64,000 nucleotides of DNA from the NCBI GenBank assembly GCA_016710115.1, contig JADJLN010000009.1, positions 124,001-188,000 of the forward strand. The letters run 5' to 3'. A program made the position numbers and the translations under genes. Below are positions 53,249-62,472 of the stretch, one piece after another (the stretch's first letter is position 1; each line of letters begins with the position of its first letter). This stretch comes from Saprospiraceae bacterium. Its GTDB lineage: Bacteria; Bacteroidota; Bacteroidia; Chitinophagales; Saprospiraceae. A model generated the notes under the pieces. It was given only the letters and a program-made list of their open reading frames with translations, was not told the DNA's origin and ran no database searches.

Positions 53249-53336
53249 GCCCTGAAGGGGCGACATCCTCCATCGTTGGGCGACGCCCAACGTTCATGGA
53301 CTACAGATTCTGGAGCCCTGAAGGGGTTGAAGATCC
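53249..53336. repeat. degenerate palindromic intergenic repeat
   Basis: GCCCTGAAGGGG occurs at 53249-53260 and 53315-53326, flanking a 19-bp palindrome CGTTGGGCG-A-CGCCCAACG (53274-53292). The part CCCTGAAGGGGTTGAAGATCC matches 21986-22006. No gene is supported over 53010-53432; open frames there are low-complexity. Confidence 0.6.
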
Positions 53337-53432
53337 TCCCGACCATGGGCCTGGATGTCTAATTTTTATAACAACAATACTGCCCCATTTTGCGGGAGGG
53401 ATGAGGGGGAGGTTATGAGGAAGGCGTGCGAA

Positions 53433-54701
53433 TTATTTCGTTTCCTTTCGCACAAGTTTATCGATCGACGCAGCTAATGCCATATGATCGTGATTCGAAT
53501 TTTTCTTTCGCACATTGGACATTAATGCAACCAGATAGGTCACACCGTCAGGATGTTCGACAATAGCAATTGAATTCATGAAATTATCGACATTCCCCTT
53601 GTATTTTTCACATTGATATCCTTGTTCCGGTGCGCATTTGTACAAGCTGCCGGATTTAAAATAGACCGCGGCATTTTTTAATGATGGTGCATTTGCATAT
53701 CGGATCCGGCGATCGGTCATATATAAAAGTCGTTTGATCTCCAGGCTGGATTCGGTGTCGACCACTTTCCCTCGTTCCAAAGCAACCAGAAACTTCATCA
53801 ATCCATTCGGCGTCCCGATGCTGCCACCTTTTGGCGGAATATAGGCAGTCCCCCCACGGGTAAACAACTGACCCAGTCGCCATTCCTTTTCGGTGATTCC
53901 CAATTGGCGAAGAGGTTCATGAACGACTGCATGTGCAATGTCGGACAATTCGGATTTTGGCGTTTGTCTGAACCATTCTTCTGCTTCCGCTTCTGACAGA
54001 TCGGGATACCGATTGCCAAACACACGCATCAGAATTGCCTCCCGCCAACAGACACTCGCTGCCCCGTTATTACTGACCGACAGCATATGATCAAGCCATT
54101 CATACAATAAAAAAGTATCCCTTGGATTCAGTTTCCTCTTCGTCAGTTTCTTTGTGTCCAGGTCAAAAAACGGAACTGTATGCGAATCGGTCATCGCCCA
54201 GGATCCACCACGCACCATCCGGGTACACAGGAGGTCTTGTCGTGCTTCGAAATCATCAGGGTAGATCTTTGCCAATTCTGTAAAAAAACCGGTTACAACA
54301 GCGAGCTTGCCTACACTTCCCGGTTGATACCCGCTCATTTCCTTGCGCTGTGCCAGGCGAAAGGGTCGTCCGGGTGTGATATCCAGTACGGATATGGAAT
54401 AATGCTCATTGAGATTCGGGAACAGGCTGTTGATCGCCTTCTGGAATGCGGGGTCCGGATCGGGCAGTTCGGCAAGGACATCCCCTGTTTTTCCGGTCAG
54501 ATTCAACCGGATGTCATTCACCGATTTCATCGCACCCGGGATCGGCTTTTTCCCCTTTATCTCCCCTTCCTGAACCAGTTGAAGATAACGCAGCCGCCTG
54601 ATATGTGTACTGGCATACCCATCGATCGGATAGGCTTCCGACAGGGCAACTGGAAAGACCAGGATAATGAAAAGAAAGATCAATCCCTGCTTAATCATCA
54701 T
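53433..54701 (-). CDS. exported penicillin-binding-fold serine hydrolase
   Basis: About 422 residues with signal peptide MIKQGLIFLFIILVFPVALSEA. The serine-hydrolase/class A beta-lactamase-like fold is marked by SxxK in YQPGSVGKLAVV (Ser about 129, Lys about 132), SNN in HMLSVSNNGAAS (about 210-212) and KSG in AVYFKSGSLY (about 350). Extra length before the SxxK (about 120 residues) and the Cys pair near KCAPEQGYQC set it apart from ordinary beta-lactamases. Its ATG overlaps the end of the exported dikinase-like gene by 11 bases, so the two proteins are translationally coupled and probably act in the same place. The substrate is unknown. The frame is intact. Confidence 0.8.
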   Translation of the reverse strand: MMIKQGLIFLFIILVFPVALSEAYPIDGYASTHIRRLRYLQLVQEGEIKGKKPIPGAMKSVNDIRLNLTGKTGDVLAELPDPDPAFQKAINSLFPNLNEHYSISVLDITPGRPFRLAQRKEMSGYQPGSVGKLAVVTGFFTELAKIYPDDFEARQDLLCTRMVRGGSWAMTDSHTVPFFDLDTKKLTKRKLNPRDTFLLYEWLDHMLSVSNNGAASVCWREAILMRVFGNRYPDLSEAEAEEWFRQTPKSELSDIAHAVVHEPLRQLGITEKEWRLGQLFTRGGTAYIPPKGGSIGTPNGLMKFLVALERGKVVDTESSLEIKRLLYMTDRRIRYANAPSLKNAAVYFKSGSLYKCAPEQGYQCEKYKGNVDNFMNSIAIVEHPDGVTYLVALMSNVRKKNSNHDHMALAASIDKLVRKETK

Positions 54702-57596
54702 TCTGCTTGGGTTCTGCAAATGGAATCAACCGCTCCATATCCGGTTCTGGCGAGATCGATAATAGATATGCCGATGCGGCCGCTTTTTTATTTTCTACAA
54801 ACGGTCTGACCTGAAACAACCAGATCTTGTTCTCCCGGATCCCCAACTCGATGTCCAACGGACCGGAAGCATTGAATCGGGATCGCATGGATCCGGCCAT
54901 TTCCTGGAGTGCCAACAGATCCTCTGGTGAAAGCAATCGATCCGACAGACCTGTCTGCGCCTTCAGGGTTCCTCCCGAGCGCAGAATGGCCGTAAACGTG
55001 GTTTCCCGTGCAGGTGCAAGCAAATGACAGCGAGCGTCCGGATCGATCAGCCACGACTCCGCTGACTGACCATCAACAGCACCGCCCACTCCCCTGCTGA
55101 AAGCCACTGTCACCTGATCTTCCCGACCGGTCGTGACTCCTTTGGTGATCATGACGCCTGACCTTTCGGCATCCACGCTGGGGATGATCAGGATGGATGG
55201 ATAGACATTCTCGGGGTCAAGCAAATACCGTTGCCTCCATCGATAGCTCCGTTCCGAATAGGGTGAAGCCCATACATCCCGAATCCCCTGCATGATCTTT
55301 TCTTCTTCGAGGACATTGAACAGTGTCAGATTAAGCCCTGCTCCGGTGAAATCCTTGAGATCTTCCATGTTGGTATCACTGCGGACAAAGACCGGTACCT
55401 GCCCCATTGGTGCGCCCAGGACGGCCAGGAACTGGCGCCGGATATACTCCTCCAGCCCGGGTAAAAACGGCATCACCTTGATCGCGCCTCGCAACACCCC
55501 CAGATCGCTCAAGATCATCTTCTCGATCTGTTCATCCTGAGCATCCCCTCTTCGCATATTCTCGGCCCGTCGGAAAATGGCGGTCAGAAACTCCCAGTAA
55601 CTCCCACCGGTACCAGGCATTTGCTGATCCATATGAATGCGAAACAACCCGAACGGCAACACTAAACCCTCGACGACATGCTCGGGGAACAGGTGTTTCA
55701 ATTCGCCCAGATTGGCCGCTTTCGGTCCACACCAGATCCCGGAATGCGATGCCCGCAATGAACGCAGATCCAAAACAGCCTGGACGGTGAGGTCCATCTC
55801 CTCGATCGGCACCCGGATCTTCTCCTCACTTCGTCCTTTCTGGGCAAACAGACCTGCTTCTTCAGACGTCATCTCAGCGGCCGGTTTGAGGATGACTGTC
55901 CCTGTATTGGAAACCGCATAAAACACAATCTGACCCTGAAATGCCTTTAAATCCTGAAGATCCCGGGCTCCCAGAACGGCATTGGGAATACCCAGATTCC
56001 GGGCCAGCAACTGGACATGGGACACCAGGTTCCCCTCGGACACTGTCGCGATCCCGGCGACGGGCTTGAGATCTGCAGGCGGATGCTGGAATACGTAGAT
56101 CTTGTCGGCCGAGACCTTTACATCATGGGCCTGATTCTCGACCACCACCAGTTCGCCCATCGCGTAACCGGGATTCAATCCCCGCAGTGAGTTGGCTCCG
56201 GCTATCCCCATCACCTCATTCGCCAGCCCGGCAGTTTCCGCATAGTGGCTGGCCAGGGCACTGACTTCCTGACCGAGCGGAAGAAGAACTGATGACCGGA
56301 CAACATCATCCGGAAAGCCATTAGCCAGTGGTTCAAATTCTGTATATCGTCTGACTACCTCTCCATACGTTGCCCTGACCATACCTGTGCCCCACTCCAC
56401 CGCAGCCTGTGCCTGTCGTGTATACGCCCGAAACTCAGCCAGGCTGATCTCCAGACTCGTATCAATCCGCAGGTTTTCAGCCAGTAATTCCCATTCCCAC
56501 AATTCCAGAAAACCGGTTGCCGCAGCCACCTGATTCAGACAACGCACCTTTTCAAACTGGTCCTGCAACGACCGTGGCTGCCATCCTGGAGCTGTTTTCA
56601 GAAATGCACCCTCCAACGTCAGACTCAGATCCAGACCGGCCATTCGTGCGCGAGGGGGAATAGAATCCGTCATGTGTAACCTGATCCCCAGTAACATATC
56701 TGCCAGCAACAGACATTGCATTTTGGCAGATGTTTCACCGGAATAGGCGATCAGGAAACGTTCCAGATCAGCACGCAACCGTGATTCTTTGGGAAACCGT
56801 TTTTTATACCTGGTGAGATCAACAACGGTCAGTGGTTGGTATCTGATCTCCAGGTCGGCGATCAGCTGGTCAAACAATTCCGTCACAAACGGGATCATCC
56901 TCGCTTTGTTCTTTAGATAGAACGACCTGGTTTTTCCAGATCAGAGACATCCGGCTGACCGTGGATCTTCACCCGCAAATCCATGAATGAGGGAAATGTA
57001 TCTGCAATGTACCTGGAGGCGGCACGAATGCGTTGAGCGACATTGTCATCCGCGGCATGAGGAACGTCTCTGGCCGACTGACGCAAGAGGAAAAACCGGT
57101 TTTTGATCGCCTGTTCATCCCGCAAGAGCCAGTTATAGAATGTGATCCCCCAGGCGGATTCATCCTCTTCTTGAATGGCACCCCGATAATATCTGGCTCT
57201 GCGCAGGATCCACCCGTTATCCACCCCGTGGAGAAACCGCGTCAACTGGTATTGTTTTATCCGGCTGTGCCCTCGGGAGGCATCCCAGAAGGTAGCGAGA
57301 TCAGAACCCGCCAACACCTGTACCAGGTAGATCGCGTTGGACTTGCCCAAACGCACAATCTCATCCCGATACCGGGCGTGCTGAACACCATTTTTTTCCG
57401 GACAAGGATCCCGCGCTGCGCGAGTAGATCCATCCGGGCAAAACCAGCGAATATCTTTGAATGGGCCACGCGGCTCCTTCTTACAGGTCTGAATCAGGGT
57501 AGCAATCTCGGCAGGTGTTTTCGCATTTTGTTGTGCAGATATCGGCACCAGCCATCCGGTCAGGCAGAAAACAATCAGGATTTTTATGTAGGCCAT
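54691..57596 (-). CDS. exported phosphohistidine / PEP-pyruvate-binding (dikinase-like) protein (one frameshift)
   Basis: About 967 residues with signal peptide AYIKILIVFCLTGWLVPISAQ. A helical N-terminal half with a Cys cluster (QTCKKE, RWFCPDGS, RDPCPEK) is followed by a swivelling phosphohistidine domain near residue 526 (LVSHVQLLARNLGIPNAVL, active His in SH). The PEP/pyruvate-binding ATP-grasp domain comes last: GPKAANLGELK, FVRSDTNMEDLKDFTGAG and WLFQVRP. No PEP-binding TIM barrel is present. This order (His domain, then C-terminal ATP domain) is that of plant glucan, water dikinase, not PEP synthase. Export is surprising because the periplasm lacks ATP. The frame shifts at about 56925, where one base is missing; corrected it reads EKPGRSFYLKNKARMIPFVTEL. 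It is in an operon with the overlapping serine hydrolase. Confidence 0.82.
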
Positions 57597-57779
57597 AATG
57601 AACGGGAGATGCTTTGGGTTTCTCTTTCTCCTGCCTGTGTACAATGAACAGAGACAGGCAGTTGGGAGTTCAAGGAAAGATACGAAGAACAGGATGGATG
57701 TACGGGTCCTTCTGCTATTGATACGTTCCAGCCACTCAGGCAAGCCGACAAATCCACAGGGCACCCTATCTTGCTTCCA

Positions 57780-58334
57780 ATGGAACAGCAACATGAACTG
57801 GTGGTCAACCATACCCGCACCTGGATCAGGGAAGTCGTCATCGGCCTGTCCTTCTGTCCTTCGCGGCTCAACCTTTTTCAGACAGAAAAGATCAGATACA
57901 AGGTACTGCTTCAGGCCTCACCCCAGACCGTACTGGAAACGGTGATCCGTGAGGCTTATCACCTCGATCAGCACACGGACGTAGAAACTACACTGATCCT
58001 TCTTCCCGAAGCATTTTCTGATTTCATGGATTACCTGGACCTCCTGGATATCAGTGAACAATTATTGGTAGATCAGGGGTATGAGGGCATTTATCAGGTA
58101 GCCAGCTTCCACCCGGAATACCAGTTTGCCGACACGACTCTTCACGACCCTGCCAATTACACCAATCGCTCACCCTATCCGATGTTGCATCTCATCCGGG
58201 AAGACACCATTACACTTGTATTGGAAAATTATCCTGATCCGGAGAACATCCCGGAACGCAACAGATCCGTTGCCCGCTCCAAAGGGCTGGTAGCCATGGT
58301 GGCATTGCGGGAGGCATGTATGCGGGAACAATGA
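57780..58334 (+). CDS. DUF1415-family protein
   Basis: 184-residue soluble protein starting MEQQHELVVNHTRTWIREVVIGLSFC. The WI-x-x-VVIGL-x-x-CP segment near the N-terminus, the central EAFSDFMDYLDLLDISEQLLVDQGYEGIYQVASFHPEYQF and the late NRSPYPMLHLIRED are characteristic of DUF1415. The molecular role of that family is not established. It is divergent from the exported dikinase gene (184 bases between starts) and intact. ATG 57780 is preferred over the TTG at 57771. Confidence 0.82.
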   Translation: MEQQHELVVNHTRTWIREVVIGLSFCPSRLNLFQTEKIRYKVLLQASPQTVLETVIREAYHLDQHTDVETTLILLPEAFSDFMDYLDLLDISEQLLVDQGYEGIYQVASFHPEYQFADTTLHDPANYTNRSPYPMLHLIREDTITLVLENYPDPENIPERNRSVARSKGLVAMVALREACMREQ

Positions 58335-58409
58335 AATCATGGGAAAACATTATTCGGCATTCCAAAGGTTGATTCCGAGTCCCATAGTGCTAAAAGCACC
58401 AAAGGAGAA

Positions 58410-58437
58410 AGCACCAAATAACAAGCACCAAATAACA
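58410..58437. repeat. tandem 14-mer AGCACCAAATAACA
   Basis: Two exact head-to-tail copies (58410-58423, 58424-58437) just before the 106-bp repeat block. A related AGCACCAAAGGAGA lies at about 58395. Confidence 0.8.
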
Positions 58438-58444
58438 AACAAAT

Positions 58445-58975
58445 TCGAAGTACCAAATTCGATTGACCAAAACCAATAGACGTTTCGGTCATTGTTTTTT
58501 CGAATTTTGAATTTATTTGTGATTTGTATTTTGGTATTTGTTATTTATCAGCGAAGTTCCATATTCCAAACACCAATACAACCCCACGTTTCGGTCATTG
58601 TTTTTTCGAATTTTGAATTTATTTGTGATTTGGGATTTGCTATTTGTTATTTTTAAGCGAAGTTCCAAATTCCATTCACCAAAACAACCCCACGTTTTGG
58701 TCATTGATTTTTCGAATTTTGAATTTATTTATGATTTGGAATTTGGTATTTGTTATTTTTAAGCGAAGTTCCAAATTCCAAACACCAAAACTTCCTCACG
58801 TTTCGGTCATTGTTTTTTCGAATTTTGAATTTATTTGTGATTTGGGATTTGCTATTTGTTATTTTTAAGCGAAGTTCCAAATTCCAAACACCAATACAAC
58901 CCCACGTTTCGGTCATTGTTATTTCGAATTTGTGATTTATTTGTGATTTGTATTTTGGTATTTGTTATTTCAAGC
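58445..58975. repeat. 106-bp tandem repeat, five copies
   Basis: Copies begin at 58445, 58551, 58657, 58763 and 58869, an exact 106-bp period. Each has a GC-poor body with the phrases GCGAAGTTCCAAATTCCA, CACGTTTCGGTCATTG, TTTCGAATTTTGAATTTA and TATTTGTTATTT. The inner copies are nearly identical; the first and last diverge. Open frames on both strands here simply read the repeat. It fills the gap between the DUF1415 gene and the OmpA gene and stops two bases before the OmpA stop codon. Confidence 0.95.
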
Positions 58976-58976
58976 C

Positions 58977-60074
58977 CTATTCACTTTCCATCTTCTTCCG
59001 GCACATAAAGTGGTTCCTTTTACTGATCACCTCGCCCGTGGACAGGATGCGGAATTCAACACGTCGGTTCAATTCCTGCTGCCGTTCAGTAGTTGCTTTG
59101 GGAAATCGCATTTCCCAGTTTCCATAGGCCTGATAGGACAATCGATGAGGTGAAACACCCCGTTGAATCAGTTCATCATAGATCAGTTTAGCCCTCTGCA
59201 TCGACAGCTTGAAACTTTGTGTGGTAGAATCCACTGGTGGGCTCCAGGGAACATTGACATGCCCGGCAATCTCCACAATCATTGTCGGATTGAGAGTCAT
59301 GAATGAATAAAGCACCGGGATTTCCGGTTCTGACCTGGGCAGAAGGATAGCCTGGTCGCCATAAAAATAGAGATTCTGGATATCCGCCCGTGCTCCGGGC
59401 ACAACTGGTTTCATCCGGATTTCCAGCGGAGAAAGACCGGGCATGGCTTTGAGCATCTGCGAACTGAAAAAATGACCTGCTCGCCTGACATCGATCCGTA
59501 CAACCTCTCCGGCTGGAAGAGTGTAGGAAAAATGGCCTTCAGAATTGCTCATCACAGTATCCTGCCAATCACGGGCAAGGATATGGACTGGGGCGATCAA
59601 CGCCTGACCCGTACTGTCATCCTGAATCCGGCCGTGAATGGTGGTCAATAAGCGACGCTTGAGCAACATGACCATAGCCCGTCGATTTGCTTGCCGACCT
59701 TCTTCTGAATCATTGACCCGGACAGGCTCTCCTTCCCCCACTGCTGTTTTTCGGATCCGGTCTGCAGGCCAATCCTGACTACGAAGAAAATCAGCTGCTG
59801 CGTTTGCTCGGCGTTGAGCCAAAGCGCGATTTGCCCTGACCGTTCCGATCGAGTCCGTATGTGCAATAATATCAATCCACCTGTCAGTCACGGCGACTTC
59901 ATCTGCAATAAGCCACCTGAGGCTATCCATGGCTGCGGGCGCCAGGTCATCTTTTCCGAATGCGAAATGGGCAGTCACCTGTTTTATGGCTACCAATGTA
60001 TCATACGGTACCGGCGACTGCCCAGCCAATCCCACCCAGACCAGAAGGTGCACCATGGAAAACAGGAACTTCAA
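58977..60074 (-). CDS. double OmpA-domain outer-membrane-associated protein
   Basis: 365 residues with signal peptide KFLFSMVHLLVWVGLAGQS. A first OmpA-like peptidoglycan-binding domain spans about 30-135: TAHFAFGKDDLAPAAMDSL, IDIIAHTDSIGTVRANRALAQRRANAAADFL, NRRAMVML. A carboxypeptidase-regulatory-like beta domain follows at about 140-225 (IHGRIQDDSTGQALIAPVHI). A second OmpA-like domain spans about 235-350: NLYFYGDQAIL, VEIAGHVNVPW, LSMQRAKLIYDEL, ELNRRVEFRIL. It would tie the outer membrane or a surface complex to peptidoglycan. Two OmpA domains around a regulatory-like domain is an uncommon layout. The frame is intact. The 106-bp repeat block lies directly beyond its stop. Confidence 0.87.
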   Translation of the reverse strand: MKFLFSMVHLLVWVGLAGQSPVPYDTLVAIKQVTAHFAFGKDDLAPAAMDSLRWLIADEVAVTDRWIDIIAHTDSIGTVRANRALAQRRANAAADFLRSQDWPADRIRKTAVGEGEPVRVNDSEEGRQANRRAMVMLLKRRLLTTIHGRIQDDSTGQALIAPVHILARDWQDTVMSNSEGHFSYTLPAGEVVRIDVRRAGHFFSSQMLKAMPGLSPLEIRMKPVVPGARADIQNLYFYGDQAILLPRSEPEIPVLYSFMTLNPTMIVEIAGHVNVPWSPPVDSTTQSFKLSMQRAKLIYDELIQRGVSPHRLSYQAYGNWEMRFPKATTERQQELNRRVEFRILSTGEVISKRNHFMCRKKMESE

Positions 60075-60353
60075 AAGAGGAAGGTATGTAGATAAGAACG
60101 AATTTCCCGGTTTTTCGTATCAGATCTGTCCGGAAATAGGTATTCCATCAACTCCCACAGCCTGCTGATCAATAGTGTAAAATGGAAGAAGGGAAACCTG
60201 GTAATTCTACCTGACACCCACTGACGTCAGGGATACCTTTTGAGGGGAACACGTCGTGGAAGGAAAAGGAAAATTGCACCCAGGATCGAATGATCAATCA
60301 GGCCAATCCTGAAGCGATGCACTCCGGATTTCGATAACGGAATGTCCAAATAT
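60075..60353. other. intergenic, no gene supported
   Basis: About 280 bases between the OmpA gene start and the terminator of the next gene. It should contain the OmpA promoter. No supported gene or repeat is seen. Confidence 0.4.
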
Positions 60354-60390
60354 AAAAAGCCGGAGGAAGCAGATAACCCGCTTCCTCCGG
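60354..60390 (-). terminator. intrinsic terminator
   Basis: Read on the minus strand, stem CCGGAGGAAGC / GCTTCCTCCGG (60380-60390 and 60360-60370) runs into CTTTTTATA. It ends the small membrane protein gene at 60401. Confidence 0.88.
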
Positions 60391-60400
60391 AGCATATCAA

Positions 60401-60808
60401 TTAATCCATCCTGGATGAAACCCAGCCGATGACGCCACCGGTTAACGCACCGATGATTGTATTTCCAATCACATCAAACGCGGCCATTTCAAGGTCCATA
60501 AATGGAAATGTGGCCCACATCCATCCATCAAACCAGATCATGGTCAACAGCATGATCCAGGCCGCTGTAATCATGCCACTCCTGAACGTGTCCTTATTCA
60601 GCCGAATGAGCAGAATAGCCAGTAGCAGACATATCGCCACCTGTGCAATGATCATTGGGGCAAATGCCGGCTCCGCATTGCCACAATCGCCAACGGCAGC
60701 CATCCATTTTTCCATCTGCCCTTTGAGCAGGAACCCGTAAATGAGCCAACCGGATAAAAACATGGTAATGAACCCGGCAACAGCAGAAAGTACAATTTTA
60801 CGTTCCAT
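60401..60808 (-). CDS. small membrane protein, DUF1761-like
   Basis: 135 residues from MERKIVLSAVAGFITMFLSGW. Four hydrophobic segments: VLSAVAGFITMFLSGWLIYGFLL, MIIAQVAICLLLAILLI, MITAAWIMLLTMIWFDGWMW and DVIGNTIIGALTGGVIGWV. The GW-IYG pattern in helix 1 and the overall shape resemble DUF1761-like membrane proteins, but the assignment is tentative. ATG 60808 is chosen because the longer frame from 60868 adds a non-membrane Arg-rich leader. A terminator follows. Confidence 0.65.
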   Translation of the reverse strand: MERKIVLSAVAGFITMFLSGWLIYGFLLKGQMEKWMAAVGDCGNAEPAFAPMIIAQVAICLLLAILLIRLNKDTFRSGMITAAWIMLLTMIWFDGWMWATFPFMDLEMAAFDVIGNTIIGALTGGVIGWVSSRMD

Positions 60809-61034
60809 AATAAATTGGTTGAATTGATGACAAAAGGAGGTGGACCTGATCTTTCTTCTGCCATCCATTCGAGTCGGTACGCCAACTCACTCACCATAGA
60901 AAAACCAAGCAGGGAAGAAAAATACGGGATAACTCCAATATCTGATCCCGAATACCAGAAATTTATTTTGAGCATCCCACCTGAACGCCTTTTCTGATTC
61001 CGTTCTTTTCCCCGACTAGCCTGTGCCTTCAACG

Positions 61035-61066
61035 AAAAAAGCGGCAAGACCTGTGATCTTGCCGCT
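61035..61066 (-). terminator. intrinsic terminator
   Basis: Minus-strand stem AGCGGCAAGA / TCTTGCCGCT (61057-61066 and 61040-61049) followed by TTTTTT. It ends the Cys-rich lipoprotein gene. Confidence 0.88.
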
Positions 61067-61096
61067 TCTGATTCAGCGTTGTTGCCGTCGAATGAC

Positions 61097-61587
61097 CTAG
61101 TTGTGGTAGGTTCCGTTGTGCGCCAGCGCAGTGCCGCATTTCGCACAAGCACCTGCTGCCTGCACCGCCTGCACAACCTTTCGGACAGGAATAGTGCCAG
61201 ACGCCTTTCGCATTCTGCGGAGGTTCTGCGGTTTGCGGCTGCTGTGCCTGTTGACCGGGATTGGGAGCAGCTGCCTGACCCTGCAGATGATAGGCATCGT
61301 TGTGTACGTATTCTGTACCACAGGTCGGGCACTTCCCTCCAGCTGCACCACCACTGCCTGCACACTTGTTCGGGCAATAGTAATGCTGAGTCGATCCGAC
61401 TCCTCCTGCTGCCGGCTGCCCGGTAATCGGCATGTCGGTTTCAGCACCCGTTACGGTAATGGGATTGGTTGCAGCACCACCCTCCGTGGTTACTTCAGGA
61501 GTCTCCTCTGCTGTAGCCGCTTCCTCAGCGCAGGCAGAAAAAGAAAAAGGGCACAAGGGCCAGTAAAACGATCTTCAAGATATTCAT
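61097..61587 (-). CDS. lipoprotein with twin CxxC metal-binding modules (two frameshifts)
   Basis: About 163 residues. Lipoprotein signal MNILKIVLLALVPFFF-SAC. After a Thr/Glu-rich linker come two similar modules. Module 1 is YYCPNKCAGSGGAAGGKCPTCG plus TEYVHNDAYH. Module 2 is HYSCPKGCAGG...ACAKCG plus TALAHNGTYHN. A Gln/Pro-rich spacer separates them. Each module has CPxxC ... CxxCG and an HNxxYH end, a likely zinc- or heavy-metal-binding knuckle exposed in the periplasm or on the surface. I have seen similar modules in Bacteroidota proteins of unknown role. Frame shifts lie at about 61545 (T-run in the signal peptide) and about 61155 (GGCAGCAGG). A terminator follows at 61035. Confidence 0.78.
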
Positions 61588-61707
61588 AGGTTCCTAGATA
61601 GATGTGATGACAAGTTACAAAGATAACAACACCCGATACATTGGGTTCATTGCGTACAACAGGTGCAATTCTCAGGCCAATTCTGTCCTCAACGCCACAG
61701 GCACCCG

Positions 61708-62082
61708 CTATTTTCGTTTCAGATCCACAGCGACAAAAAAGACTTCGAGCGAGATGCGATTGCAATCGTTCCGGGCAATGTAGAATTCTGATTCCAGCGA
61801 TGTACTCCCGTTCTCTGCCCGGAGCAGGAGATAGTCACCGGGCACCAGCATCCAGGTCTTCTCGTCCAGGACCATACCGTTGACTTCTCCGTCGATCAAC
61901 AGATCATTGGGATCCAGTAAAGTGCCGTCTGCCTGAAACACTACGGTTCCCGACTGGCTGTCCACCTGCCAGGTGCCCACAATATTTTCACCAACCGGTG
62001 GCGCTTCACAATCATCCTTCTGACAGGAAGCAAACAAAACCAGAAGTGGCAGCATAACGATCAAGACAAAACGCAATTTCAT
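61708..62082 (-). CDS. lipocalin-like lipoprotein
   Basis: 124 residues with lipoprotein signal KLRFVLIVMLPLLVLFASC. The mature part begins with Asp/Cys residues and then GENIVGTWQVDSQSGTVVF, the usual start of the small lipocalin-like families of Bacteroidota. A run of beta strands ends with FYIARNDCNRISLEVFFVAV. The internal Cys may pair with the early one. The ligand is unknown. ATG 62082 is chosen because it opens the signal peptide. The heptamer repeat block lies upstream, starting about 75 bases before the start. Confidence 0.72.
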   Translation of the reverse strand: MKLRFVLIVMLPLLVLFASCQKDDCEAPPVGENIVGTWQVDSQSGTVVFQADGTLLDPNDLLIDGEVNGMVLDEKTWMLVPGDYLLLRAENGSTSLESEFYIARNDCNRISLEVFFVAVDLKRK

Positions 62083-62156
62083 AGGAATGCTTTGTTCGAA
62101 GATACAACGCACAGGAGATTCCATTCGTTATCCTGGAATTCGGGAAAGAGAAAATG

Positions 62157-62322
62157 GCGGAAAGCGGAAGTCGGAAAGCGGAAAGCGGAAAGCGGAAAGC
62201 GGAAGGCAGAAAGCGGAACCCGGACGATGGTGCTTTCGGCACCATGTCCGGATCCGGACATTCCGCTTTTAAAGCGGAATCGTCCGGGGGCGGAAGGCGG
62301 AAAGTGGAAAGCGGAAGGTGCC
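62157..62322. repeat. 7-bp GCGGAAA tandem repeat and flanking copy
   Basis: Nine near-perfect heptamers GCGGAAA/GCGGAAG at 62157-62219. A palindromic ATTCCGCTTTTAAAGCGGAAT follows at about 62260-62280, and then more degenerate units to 62322. Open frames through it (KRKAESGKRKAESG-like and SAFRFPLSAFRF-like) are translations of the repeat and are not called. Confidence 0.92.
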
Positions 62323-62472
62323 AGATTGGCAGCGAGGCAGGGAAGACAAAGGGTAAGAATTTATAAAGACTGGTCGGAGAAAAAAACGAAATCTAGCTCC
62401 CTCTCCTCTCGGAAGAGGGCGGGGGTGAGGTTATCCCAAATGCCAATCACCTGCCAATGGATTCCATCATGC

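Noticed and set aside
58513..58935. Open frames in the 106-bp repeat (for example 58513-58704 minus, 58644-58868 plus)
   Set aside because: They only read the repeat and recur in each copy on both strands; no start-site or protein-like evidence.
58445..58975. Possible CRISPR array
   Set aside because: The 106-bp units are contiguous near-copies without unique spacers, and no cas genes are near.
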